From the NCBI RefSeq assembly GCF_000247815.1, contig NC_021684.1, positions 11,825,162-11,889,161 on the forward strand: 64,000 nt of DNA. The letters run 5' to 3'. Position 1 is the first letter of the stretch. Each line of letters starts with the position of its first letter. Below the pieces are notes generated by a model. The model had not been told where the DNA came from. It saw only the letters and a program-made list of their open reading frames with translations, and made no database searches. Origin of the DNA: Ficedula albicollis. Its lineage: Eukaryota > Chordata > Aves > Passeriformes > Muscicapidae. This document shows, piece by piece, positions 39,630 to 52,695 of the stretch. The translations under genes were made by a program, and so were the position numbers.

Positions 39630-42600
39630 TTCTGCATAATTAGGGATATAATACTGTATTTAAGAATCTCCCAAATACCCACAGTTAACAGAGGGGAGCA
39701 TGCTCGGCGGAAACCCATCTCCCATCACCAGGGACTAAAGCTGGCACTAAGTGGATGCAGATCTTCACTTTCTTTAATACCTCAGCAGCCCAAATGCAGC
39801 AGCCAAAAAAAGTCCTTTCCAGAATGGGCCTAAGCTCAGACCAGATCTCCTGGACTGGATGCCCCAGCTTAGAGAGTGTTCCCAAAACAGCTCAGTGGCT
39901 GTGCTGGTACCCAGGCTTTGGGGAAGTTTCTATAGCAACAGAACACAAAGAAAATTTAGGTGTTTACGTGGTGCAGCTGATTTACGCCATCACAACTGTA
40001 TTTAAGTCATTGAGGCTGAAAAAGTAAGGTGCAATTCCCCATCAGAGGAGTTTTCCCCTTTGTTTCATCCCCTCAACAGTTTTTAAGTCTCAGATTCTGT
40101 GTCCATGGGTCACTTTTCTGTTACCTCTTCCAAGGCCCATTCCTGTGTAGATGCTTTCTTTATACTCCAGCTGCTGAAAGGCCATAGAATCCCAAATTTT
40201 CCAGCTTTCAGAAAGACCTAGTCCAGACAGTACTGCAAGATACACTCTTCTCAAAGCAGCAGGTGCAAATATATTGGTTGGTTACTGGGTAGTGTCGTTT
40301 CATTTGGGGAACAGGACAGCTATACATGTACATTTGCTAAGTATGCATCCAGATTTTCTGCACAGCTGCCCGACAGCAGTGGACAGCACCATCATCAGCT
40401 CTTCCTCCTTGAGCCACCCTGGTACATGGAGAGCTGCAGGGTGGGCAAATCTCTGCACTGAGACGAGGAACACACTCAACAGCCGCTCTATGCCATGAGG
40501 TCACAGATTTAAGGCTGGTGGGGACATTCCCATGTGCTTTCTCATCAGCCCTCAGACACATCCTTGCCATGAGCTCATCCTCACTCCACTGCAGAGGACA
40601 CAGCTTCCTGCCCAGCAGAAACCCCAGGACAGAAGTGTCACCTCAACAGGCCGATCTCAATGTTGAGATCTGCCACTCCAGCCCCACGCTGCAGCAACCA
40701 CTCCTCAGCATGTCATTGATCCCTCTCTCACTGGATTGGCAGCATCTGCTTTTCCAGAGGGATGAGGGCACAAGAGTGTTCTGCCCTCACGCATCACCAC
40801 TACGGAAGCACTGTCTAGGGTGAAATTTGAGGCTCTCCTTGCAGCCCTGCAGGCTCCTGCCCCAGCACATTCCTGTCCTCTGTCCCCGAGCCCTGGGGTG
40901 ACAGAGCAGATTTATGGGCTCAGAAATGTGATGCTCGTCTGTGTCACAGGATAGAGAAAATGGCAGCTGCAAAGTTCAAAGTTCCATTGGGTCAGCTGTG
41001 GCTTTTCCCAAGACGATATTGATGCCCAGTTGCTGTCACAACTTCTCTCCCTATGCTTTCACCTTCCTTGGACTTCAGCCAATTAGGAGTTTTACTTCAG
41101 TTTTGAAGTAGCAAAAGTTTCAAAACAAATGAGAGTTGGCCATTCAGTGTTTTCTCTCACCTTTCTTACAGGTGAAGAGCTCCTAAAGGACAGTGTCACA
41201 AAGCCTTCCTCCCACTGCTACCTCACACCCCTCCCTGAAAACACTTGCTGGCAGGCATTTAAAACTTAAAAAAAAATTAAATGGTGAAAAGGACAGGCAA
41301 GGAAGGGGAAGCATGGGGATTGAGCAGACAGCAGATTAATAGCCTGGCATTTATGGCAGTTTAATAATAGAGCTGTCACAATAGGAGAGATTTACTAATT
41401 GCAGAGTCATTTGCCATGGATTCCCATCAAGCTGCCATTTAAATTGCTGCGCAGTTTTTAAGATAGCTTTTGAAACTGGGGAAGGGGGGAGAAGAGACAA
41501 ACCCACACTTTTAAATTTTAATTTTTTTTAATTTAATTTATGAAGTTAGATTTAAGAAAGCATTGTGTTTTCATAGAGATGACCAAGTCAATAAGGAAGC
41601 AAGGAAGGAGCCCAGAGGAGCTGGGGAGGAGGGGGCAGGTATTTGTGTCTGAGCCCTGCCATGCAATAAGCAGGTCTTACATCTGCGGCCAAGGCTCTGA
41701 CCTCAAACTAAGCCCTGGAGAGTTTTATATAGGTTTAACCAGTGACCTAATAATACCTCCAACATCTCCCCAGGCACTGAGCTATAGCTCCAGCATGTCT
41801 TTTTGCAGAATTAGTCAGCACTGGGTTTAGGGGCAAAACGTCATCCTACACCACAGATAGAAGAGTTGTAATCCCTTGGGTCTGTCAGCAAGAAGGATCA
41901 AGTTGGTCCTTCTCCTACTGACTTCAAAGTGAGCAGTAAGCTCCTAATTGATACGTTCTCATCACACAGAGCCTCAACCTGAGGCATGCACAGCTATTTT
42001 TGTCGGGGTAACCTGGTGACAGCATGTTGCAGTGCTCTGCATGCCACCTCCACAACTTGGTTCTTCTCCATCAGGTCCCTGAGGCCACCAGTGCCAGGCC
42101 AGGGAGTGATTCACAGAGCTGTGAGTCCTACTGGACTCACAACACCCGGGTTATAGGAAAATTAAACAGGTTGAAAATTTTTTCCAACTAGATCCTCAAG
42201 TGACAGTTGTTACCTGGTGAAAACACCTCATTGCAGTCAAACCTGATTTGAATTCCTCAGCCTTGACCAGGAAGTTTCCAGCACAGCCTGAAGAGAACTA
42301 AAACCAACCCAAGTGCAAGCAAGAGACCTGGTGAATAAGGGAACCACAGAATGGATGACGATTCTCAACCAGGAAATAAAGCTTGGAGTTTTATATAGTA
42401 GAAGGGCACTCTTACCTTTTGGGAAAGAAAAAGGGCTCTCAGCACTCTCAGGAGCAGTTCTGCATCCAGCAGTCCTTTGCCCCACACTCCCACCCTCCCC
42501 AGCATCACTCTCTGGACTCATTTTCCCCAGAATAAAAGGGGAAGCTGTCCTTTGCACCTTAGTCCATTCACCTACAGAGGCACAATAAACCACCACCACA

Positions 42601-45600
42601 ACCAGGATGCCAAGAGAACTTCTGGTGGGCTCCACTTGGTGCCACAGGAGAGGTGGGGGAGAAGCTTCTGGGGGCCCAGGGCAGTGATGCCTTCCCATCT
42701 GAACCAGCAGCCCAAGGGAGGTCGTGCCTTCTCTGTCATACATGTTTTCATAGCTTAGCTGAGAGGCTGGGAAAAAGGGTGTTTTATTCATCTTTTCCTT
42801 CAGGGAAATAGAGCACTCGCAGAAGTTCAGCCGGGACTTTGCGGATCATCAACAATTAGCAGCCTACAAGGGTGCATGGTTGGGGCTTTGGTGGTATTTC
42901 AATTCTGCTGTCATTTAATAACCACTCATGACTCAGGCTTTCCTCCCACATGCTGTGGCCCAGCACTCGTGATCTTTTTCAGCCATTTGGATCCACTGGT
43001 GCAGAAGATAAAAATGTGCTAAACAAACTGCTTTGCCATTGCACCTGCAACTAATCTGACACACCAAGAGCTTGATTTGATCAGGTGTTACATTTCATCC
43101 TGGTCTCCAGACTTTTGGTCAAATACATTTGCAAAAAGGATGCTGTATTAAGGCAACAGAGCTCCTCCTCTACTTTCGCTGAGGACTGGACAAGGCAGCA
43201 CCAGCCCCCATCCAGCCTCGGCATCCAACTCTTGCTGCTGTTTCTTAATGGTTCAGCCTACCAGGAGCACATTTAGACACAGATGAGAAGTGTTACAAGG
43301 AGTTTTCTTCTCATAGGCACAATCAATCCCCATTTTACATTTAGCAGAGAAAAGATGGCTGAAGCATAATTTATTTTATTTTATGGGATGCTATACAATG
43401 AGCATCCTTAAGCAGAATTCAGTTATAACGAACATACATTACAAGATTAGTCTTCACTGAGGCAAATGTCATTGCCTAGGGACAAGTTCAGATCTAAGTA
43501 ACATCAGATTCATTACTCTGCATCTTAGATGAGGCTCTTCAGTTATGTTAAGTCAAATGTACCAACATTTATGTTCCCCATGCATTCCCATCCAGATGAG
43601 GACAATGTTTACCACCAGCTACCTTGCTAATTGAGTGTCTCCCACTGTGCCTGTTTTGCTTTGAAAAGTTTTCCTTCTGTGTCTTCCTGTCCACTCATCT
43701 GTGGTACTTGGGAAATCTTTGCAGTGAAATTTAGATCAATGAGAGAAGTTAGGGCCACTTCTCTTTGTTTCTGCACAGCATCCTGAAGAGCCACCCCAGT
43801 GCCCAGGTTTTGGGTTTTCTGGCAGCCCCACCACCAGTCCCTCCTACATCACCATAGGCACCCACCTGCTCTGGAGAGGAGCATTTGCTTGCTTCCCCAT
43901 CACCCTTGGCCCCAGGATTTGGCTCTGCTCCAGGAGTATGGGGACACATCTGCCCACCCCCACTAGCACAGCCCACCCTAAGACTGCTTTGTCTGCCACC
44001 AGACACCAACTCTCTATGGATTACATGCCCAAGGAGTTAAGTTGTCCAGCCAGCAAGCTGGAGAGCAAACACAATCAACCAGTGAAAGAAGCTCTTTTCT
44101 TCCATGTGAAAATGCTGGGCTCAGGTAGGGACAAAAGAGGACTAATATGTGTTTGAACTGAATAAGAGAGCAGTGGGGATGTAAATTTGGAAACTCCCAT
44201 TTAAAGCAACTACCAAGACTCATGAGGCAAATATTAAGAAGAAAATATGAAGACTAAGAAGAAAAATGTAGACAATTACTACATGGAAACACACACGAAA
44301 ACTGAGAGGTTTTTGCAGTTTGCTTTTTCTTTAATGTTAGTTTTTTGCCCCTATTCCCTCCCCAACCCATCTTCCAAGTCTGAGCTTCAGGCTTACTTTC
44401 CTTGTGCATGGAGCAGGGGAATGAGGGAAGCAAAAAGCGGAGACTACTCTGGAGTCTTTAGAGCCTAAGATGCTCCAGCAACACTCTACTGAGTTCAGCC
44501 ATCACATATTAATACAAGCTGTGTGTGATCAGAAACTGAGTAATTAGAACAGCCTGGAAGGTTAATGGCATGCACCACCTACCATCACCTCATTAGAGGA
44601 GAATCCATAATCCAGACACCAGTATTGCACCTGATTAGTGCAGACTCACAGAGTGATAGATGGCACAGCTGACTGAACCCTGACAGAGCTGCTCCCCAAT
44701 CACAGAGGAGATTGCCAGCATGACTGGGATGATGGCATGGCTCTGCCTTCAGTTTTACAACTCAAATTTTTCTTTCCAGGAAAGAATTGGAGGAGAGGGC
44801 CAAAAATGCCACGCTATTCTCATACCCCAGGAGAAATTCCACAGAATGTAGAGTTGTCCATTCATCATAACTTTACTGCTGGACTTCATGGCATCAATGA
44901 AACTCAGAAAACTCAAGTGAAGATTGTATGGAGTCTAATCTAAAAGCCACGCAGGTTTCACTTGTATTGATTACCTTACTTTAAACTGCTCAGTAGAGCT
45001 GTGCCGCAGATTTCTATTTTGACACAACCAGCCTCAATAACACACATTAAAGATTTCCTCCTGATAACTCCTAATCCAGAACATCAAGCACAGCACAAAG
45101 CAAAAACCCTCCCCAGTCCAGCAAGTGTAGTAAGTACACTACAGTTCATCTACATTTGAGAAGGATAACACTGATTCCAAACAGTTCACTATGTTCAAAG
45201 ATTGTCCAGTTAGGAAGAATTTGGAGGAAAACATCCAACCCCACTAAGCCTGATAAGTTGTCACTGGCTGTTTCCTGCTAAGTTAGTCCACTGCTGAAAT
45301 GAGAAACTGAGAAACCTGTGTTTCCTTGGCATGGAGACTAAAACAGCCAAGAGGAAAAGCTGTTGACAAGGAAATGGTTTTGGATTGCACCTTGCAACTG
45401 GGAGGAAAGCTGAAGTAAAGCAATCCAGCTCTGCCAGTTGTTTCTCTGCCATGTAGCTCCAAAAATCCTCCAAGTTTAAAGAAAAAAAGAAAAATCCCTT
45501 GAGGAAGAAAAGCTCCCGAACTGCAGCAGGGCAAAGGCAGCATGACTCAGCCACTAATCTCCCAAGGACAAGATGTTTCTAATGTGCTTCAGCTGCCTTG

Positions 45601-48600
45601 TTTGGAACTTCGATCTAATTGGACTCTCAGTGTGGGAAGCAGGGACTGTCTTCCACCAGTGCTGCACAGCCCTGGCACCTCTGGCTGACCACACCTTTCC
45701 CTGTGGCAGGGTGAAAACCAGTTGAAGTGAGCAGCACTCTTTCCTTTGTCCTGGCGGCGGTCTACAAATCCTCTCATCTTGGGGTTGAGGGCAGCAGACA
45801 GCTTGTATGGCATCTCTTACCTCCATAGACCCTTCTGAAGAAGGGAGCCCGAGTGCCAATCCGTGTGACAGACATCTGACCCCGTGGACTGAGAGTAATG
45901 GCAGTGCAGGCAGGGAAGGATGACCTGTGGGTTTTCTTCAGCCAGACAATATGCTCAGAGACATCACAGAGCCTTGGGCTATTTCAAATTTTCAGTTTCA
46001 AATTACTTCATGTCTCTGATAAACTTGCTCCAGCATCCAGGCTGTGTTTGCAGCCCAGATACTCAGCACAGGCTTTGTCTCCAGTTTAGGATCAGGGATC
46101 TCAGTGTCTTCTGTGTGGGCACTCGTGTTTTAGATCCGCTCTTGATCAGATGAAGTTAGAACAAAAGTCTCTCCCATCTCAGGATACTCTACAGGGAGCC
46201 AGAGCACCTCAGAGGGAGACAAGAGGCTCAATCTCAGCAAGAAGGACTTCTAAAAAGTACCTGCACCATATTACATTCCAGTCTCTAGGCAAGATCCCAG
46301 AGGCAGTGGCTGAACTTACCCAAGTCATTGTTTTCCATTGGAACTGAAAGACATGCTACAAGATTTTCTCCTCCCATCACTCTAAATCTAGAATTTCTTT
46401 AAAAGCTTTAAACTCTGCATTTCTGCATTACCTGAAAGAGCAAAGAGCAGACATCAACAGGTGACCAGGAGGCAGTCTCCCACCATGTTCATTCCAGCTC
46501 CTTCCAGGAGCAATGTCACAAAAGACAGGCTCAAATTGTGGCAGTATTATTAGCCTGCTAAGTATCTGCTCAGAAATTATGTTCATTAGCAATGGCACCT
46601 CTGCTGTTTTAACTGCAAGCAGGACCTGTGATCAGCACTTATGCTGTTTGCAGAGTTCAGAGCAGGCAATGCTAGTGAAGCTGCCTCCATGCATTATTAC
46701 CAGCACTGCTCGAGCCACAGTGCAGCTGCTAATTAGCAATCAATTTATGTTTTCAATTCTAAAATCAATATTAATATGAAGCTTTTATTAATGTCATAGA
46801 GAGACCACCCACAAGTGTAGCACGGGTACTGCTGACCTTTCAAAGCAACTGGAGAAGGGTCACAAGAGGTATTCCTGTCAGGTTTATACATCCCCCCAGG
46901 TAACTCTGCTGCAGGGCACAGTCAGATGATGGAGCCACATTTGTGCCGACAGCCCAGCAATGCTCAGGCTGCCAAGGGCAAGGCCAGCCCCGCTGTCCCG
47001 TGCTGGGGCCATGAGCTGGAGGAGCTCCAGAGCCGTGAGCCAACTCTGCCCTCTTGCGATTACAGCCAGGCTCCCAACCGCTCCCTGCTCCCCTCACATC
47101 AGCGGGGAAGAGGGCTCTCCTCCAGAAAATCACCTAATTCGGACACACACGTTAAATTTATCATTTACTTATTGAATTTTCCAAGAGACACAAGTAGGAT
47201 TTAGCAGATTCCTCAACAGAGCAGGAGGCAGGCAGGGCAATTCCTCGTCCTCTGTGGGAACAGCCCAGAGCTCAGTTTTGCTCCGCGCTTTGCCGGAGGG
47301 ATTTAGTCCCGTGTTTGGGCTCTGCCTTTGGCTCAGGCTGCAGCACTGCAGACACAGACAGGGCTGCCCGTAGGAGCACGCTGGACATGCACACAAGCCT
47401 CTGATATCCTGGGTATATATATATAGGCTCTTCAGCTCGACTAATCCCTCTAAAAGGCTGGAGAAACCTGTCCCTACCATCACATCCTCATCCTTCCTTA
47501 CTGCTCACCACAGCCAAGCCAGCTTCGCAATGAATTCCTGCATGTTCCATCCCAAGGTAGGGGCTGGCTGGAGAATAAAGACAGGAAAGACATTCATCTC
47601 ATCACCTGGGAAAATCTCATTTTCCCTTCCAAAAAAGAAGCATCAGTCGTTTCAGAGGCTGCTACACCAGGGCTGAGCCTAAGGCTGCAAGGTAAAGCAG
47701 CGCTGTGCTCCAGCCTCGCCTGCAATGCGTGGAGCTCCACGAGAGAGCAGCATGTCCCTTCAGCTGGACTCCACAAATCCTTTTAAAATGGCTAATGGAG
47801 AGCTGCAGGAGCACAACAGGGGCAGAAAGCCATGCAGGTTAATATTTTATTCTTACACACATGTATATATACAGGGTCACAACAAGACCTTTTCTTTCTG
47901 CAATAAAGAAGGTGCTGCTGTGATGCATGGTTGATTTCTTTTCTTGCTTTGTTGCCTATATAAGCCGACCTACCATTGTAAATAACTGCTAGACAGTTTA
48001 AAAATAAATTATTAAAAAAGCCCAAACAACAAAAACAAACACCATCCCAATACCAAACAAAAATACCAGATGTCAGGGAGAATTAGGCTTCAGAACAGAT
48101 TTCAACCCAGTTATACCAGGCTTTTGAGGATACACAAGTCAGGTACTGCAGCCAGGAGGACCTGACTTGGCCAACATAGTATCTTGTTGATAATACAATC
48201 AAGTCCAACAGAAGCACAGGATACCCTTTATCTTCTCCTTCCCCAAGATTTTGACAGAAATTGGATTCTCTTTTGACATTTGCTGCTTCCCTCATGTAAA
48301 CTCAGCAAGACACAAAATTCATGTGCTAACTTGAATTAAGTCTCACAAAGAGTAAAGAAGGGAAAAAAATATATATATAACAGCCCCTGAAGCAAGGATT
48401 TCTGAAGGCACAGAGCAGCCAACTAGAAGGTGATGGGAAGTGGGATAAGACACACAAGAGCTTTTTGCACCATGGTATTGAAAACGTAAGGAGTAAGATT
48501 ACACAATGTTATTTCCACTGAGTTATGCATCCAGGACAGCTCAGTCAGATCCCTACCAGATCAGCACCCATTCATTTTGTGGTGGTGGACATACAAAAGG

Positions 48601-51600
48601 CCTCAGGCAGCTGCAGCAGCAAAGCTTTACAGATTTGAGTAGGAAACAGTGGAATGGGAACTGCATAATGCCACAGAGGGGGAGAGAACAACACAGCACA
48701 AAGCAGGAGCAGCACAGGTTATTTATTGTCAAAATAATACTAAGATAATACTATCAAGAATATTTGCTTGGGATATGTTGGAAAATGAACAGTGATACTT
48801 TATAAAAGACCTTGTGACTCTGGTTGAGCATGAAAATGGAATATAGCAGAAAGCTGCAACGTGTCTGCCTGGGAGCTTGGGGATAACACAAAATCCCCAT
48901 CATCAGTTGCTGCACCACCAAAGAAATGTGGGAGAAACTGGTAATACATTTAAGTGCTATCAAAATATTAATACACATATATATATTCCTACATATGTCT
49001 CTCCACAGAAGCTTGTTACATATGTCCCTTTCACGTTATGTCAGCGCTACATGTCAGACAAAATGACAAGGAAGGATTTGAGCAAGGGTTTGAAAGTTCT
49101 GTCAGGGATGAGGATAATGAGAGATGCCCTCATCATTGGTCAATCAATGGGGGAAATGAAAGAAATTAGCAATATCTCAAGGAAAAAGAAAAAAAAAAGA
49201 AAGAAAAAAAAAGCTAATAAATATCAGCACTTGCCCTTCACAGTGTTATTTCAGAAAATGTCAAAAAAACCTGACCCCAAGAAAATCGCCTGCTACAGGA
49301 ATTACACTTTAGAGCAGAAAATTACTTCCATCTAGGATGTTTCCCAGGGCTAACTTGTAAAAAACCACTCTAAGGCTGCACAGTCCCGCACTGTTGGGGC
49401 CTGCCCCAGAGTCCTGCTAGGGATGGCCATAGAGTCTAGGTATTCTCTGAGAAGAGCATTTTGGTCCCTGCCCAAACACCTTTTGTCAGTTCTTGTGTTC
49501 TGATAATACACAGATGTTTAGTTTGCTTGGCTAGTTTTTACTGTGATGTTCACTAAGCACACCCAGTTGTGTAAGGCCTCCCCCTGCATTCCCCCCCTGC
49601 CAGATATAGATGGAGCAAGAACTCAGAGTGACAGATGATGACTTGCTGGCTGCCCCAGCCCCTAAAGACACACTGGGTAGAGCTGCTCCATTAATTAGCA
49701 CTGAATCTCAGATCTGTCAAACTCAATGAATGCTGATTGATATAACCTTTTAATTAATGGATTTTTTTTTTTTTTTAGGAAAAGAAAGGAAAATTATTAC
49801 ACTGCTCCAACTACTGCAATGGTTGATGTGGACTGGGAGGTCAACTTCCCCTGCCCCCTCATTCCCAGAGCCAGCCTCTTACAAAACCTTTCACCTGCAT
49901 TTTCTGATTTCAACCACAAGAGTTTAAAAAAAAATTCTGTAAACCCAACTGTGGCATCTCATTCCATCAAAACCTTTCTCCCACAGCAACCAGTTGAAAG
50001 GTTGGTTGATGCTTACAGGAGAGTCTTAGATCAAAGCACACCAAGCCTGCTTAGACACGCCTGCTGTCCGAAAGGCTTCTCTGGATATCTCCTGATTAGC
50101 TCCAAGTACAGCACAGGTCAACAGCAGATGAAAGGCAGGCATTTATCAAGCACCAAACTGCTACAAGACTGTACTCTCCAGCTTCTTACCCAGCCCTGTA
50201 CTTGCAGCTGCCTTTCCAAGTCCCCATTACTTGCATCCCAGAAATCTGGATGTCAGCAGGCCAAGGGCAGCACTGTTGTCTCCAGTTGGGACTCACCCAT
50301 GCTGGACACCCTTTCTTCCTATGACAACAAGCTCAGCTAGTTCCTCATCATTAAGGCTATAATTTTTAATTTATTATCATAATTATTATTATTTATTGCT
50401 ACTAAAAGAATGGTTAGCATTGCCAGGATTCCTGTTGGCCACCCTGCAGCCACTGAACACACACATCAGCATCAGCTCCAAACACCGAGCACTGAGCAGA
50501 CAAGTTGCTCTTGGTAGCTGTGTCACTTCCTTTCCTGGGGGACAGGAATGAAAACCACAGCAGTGCAATAGCAGAACCCCAGACAGTCCAGAGCCAGCAT
50601 TAACACAAGCCAGCAGAGACATCATGATCACAGCAGCTTACAGGATTTTTGTTTCCCTGCTAACAACAGCCTAATGGAAAATTACAGTAATATTTAAGGA
50701 TTCTCTTTACCTACATACTCTAACACTGATATCCAGAAATCCATCAAGGAATCCCTTTATGACTTGAAAAAGATAAGAAGTGCAGATTCAAAGCAAATTC
50801 TGTTCCTGCAGAGGCCCAAAATCAGGGACCTCAGTGAGAGCAATGCACACACTCTGCACCATCTGTAGGTGCTCCATGGAGAGATGTGTTTCCCTCATTA
50901 GGGAGATCACAGTCTCCCACAGGCTTTGGTATCCTCCAGAGCACATTTCTCTGGAGCATCACTCTCCTGGATGGCAGTAGCACATCACACTTTAACCCCT
51001 GCAATGCAAAGATCAGGTCTAAAAGCCTGAAGATTTCTGACCTGTCCAGGCAATTTGTACATGGAGCTGAACTACTGAGTGACACAGGTGCCAGAAAGTG
51101 AATTCACTCACAGCCCTGCAACTCCACCACAAAGAGTAAACCACAGACACAGAGACAACAAGCACTGCTGTCAGGCCATGGGAGGTTTGCTATGAAAGCG
51201 CACAAAGGTACATTGATCTTCTACAAGTGTTATTTAGGGGGTGCTTGGGAGATCTAAGGTCCATAGGAAGGCAGTAAGTTGTAATTAGGTGGATAACAGA
51301 AAGCAGTATGCAGTAATTAGCTGGATAATGTGCTCATACACAGAGCTTGGGAACAAAAAAGCAAAGGATGAAGTTGTAATTGTCAGAAAATATGGGGAGA
51401 AGAAAAAACTAGGAAGTAAAATGAATTCCTACAGATTTGGAAAGAAGTAAAAAGTTTGATGTCTTTAAGGGATCCAGATTTGAATGAACTGGGTTACTAA
51501 ATCTGATTTCTATCATATATCACTGCTGCATATTTTGGTTCTGTGGCTTCTTGAAGGTGAACAGTTTTCTCAATCATCAGCATGCAAAAGGCTTAGAAAA

Positions 51601-52620
51601 CTACAAATAAGCCTTCAGCTGAGGCTCAGCAACACAATACCTGATAGAGCAGTGACACAAGCCTCTGATCTCTTTGTCAATCCAAACTTCTCTGATACTC
51701 ACAAGGAAAGATCTCCCTAGACCTGTCCCTGCCTCCCACCCCAGAGGATGGGGATGACTGCAGTCCCTGCTGCAGCAGTACTCCGTCCCCAGCCAATTCC
51801 TCTGTCAGGAAGAGGATGGGAACATGGAAAACCTGCAAAATCTAAGTAAGTAGTAAAACATTCAGATGAAAAGATTATTCAGTACATTAAAACATAATTA
51901 TGGCCAGTTAGGAAGTTAAAGCATATGGATCATAATTTTAGCTCTCTAGAAGGCAGAGCAGTGGGTTTGGCTTTCAGCACAGCACATAGCTCCATAAGGA
52001 GGACAGCACAGACACCTTTTTAGAGGGATAGAGGAACATCCTAAGGAATTTGGGACGGGCAACTACTTCCAGTTATTTTGTTAAAAACTGCATAGTTTAC
52101 ATCATCTATAAGTGCAATTCTTAAGGTTGTTTTCCTCAGCCTTAAGAACAGCAGGAATCAAAGACTAAAAAGAAAACAGAAAGAGCAACAGAAAACAGCC
52201 CACTGCCACAGCAGACCGCTCTCTACTGCACTGACTCATGCAGAGATTAGATACCAGGAGCAGTCTGCAACCCTAGTCAAGCAGAACACAAAGTCCTGCT
52301 GTTCCAGGAAAAAAATAAAGCCAAATAAAATAATTACTTCTCAGGGATGATTCAAGTTCTCCCAACAAGCACCCACCTCACCAACAATTTCAGAAGAAGC
52401 CAGTGTGCCATACTGCCTATGGCACACCACCATCTCCAAACTGCTCCAGGTGTGCCTAAGGACACAGCCTCCCACTGTGTTTTCCTACAAAGTCCCAGCT
52501 TCTGTAGCATGCTACATTTTACTATGCTGCTGCCTTCAAAGCATTTAATCAACACCATCACACTTCTGATACCGTTCGTCACCAACAAGTAATGCTTAAA
52601 CCCACTGCTTTTAACAGGCA

Positions 52621-52695
52621 AGCCCCAGATCTGGTTATAGGAATGAGCCTCAGATCTGGTTATAGGAATAAGCCCCAGATCTGGTTATAGGAATA
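52621..52695. repeat. 25-bp minisatellite x3
   Basis: Three consecutive copies of a 25-base unit containing CAGATCTGGTTATAGGAAT start at 52621, 52646 and 52671. The copies differ at one or two positions. A partial fourth start (AGCCT) follows. Confidence 0.95.

Noticed and set aside
40180..40205. CR1-like CATAGAATCCCAAATTTTCC stretch
   Set aside because: Too short and without the neighbouring GGTTGGAAGG segment, so it cannot be separated from chance.
49819..50340. 173-residue plus-strand open frame
   Set aside because: No recognisable domain, no promoter or splice context; average composition for chance frames in this region.
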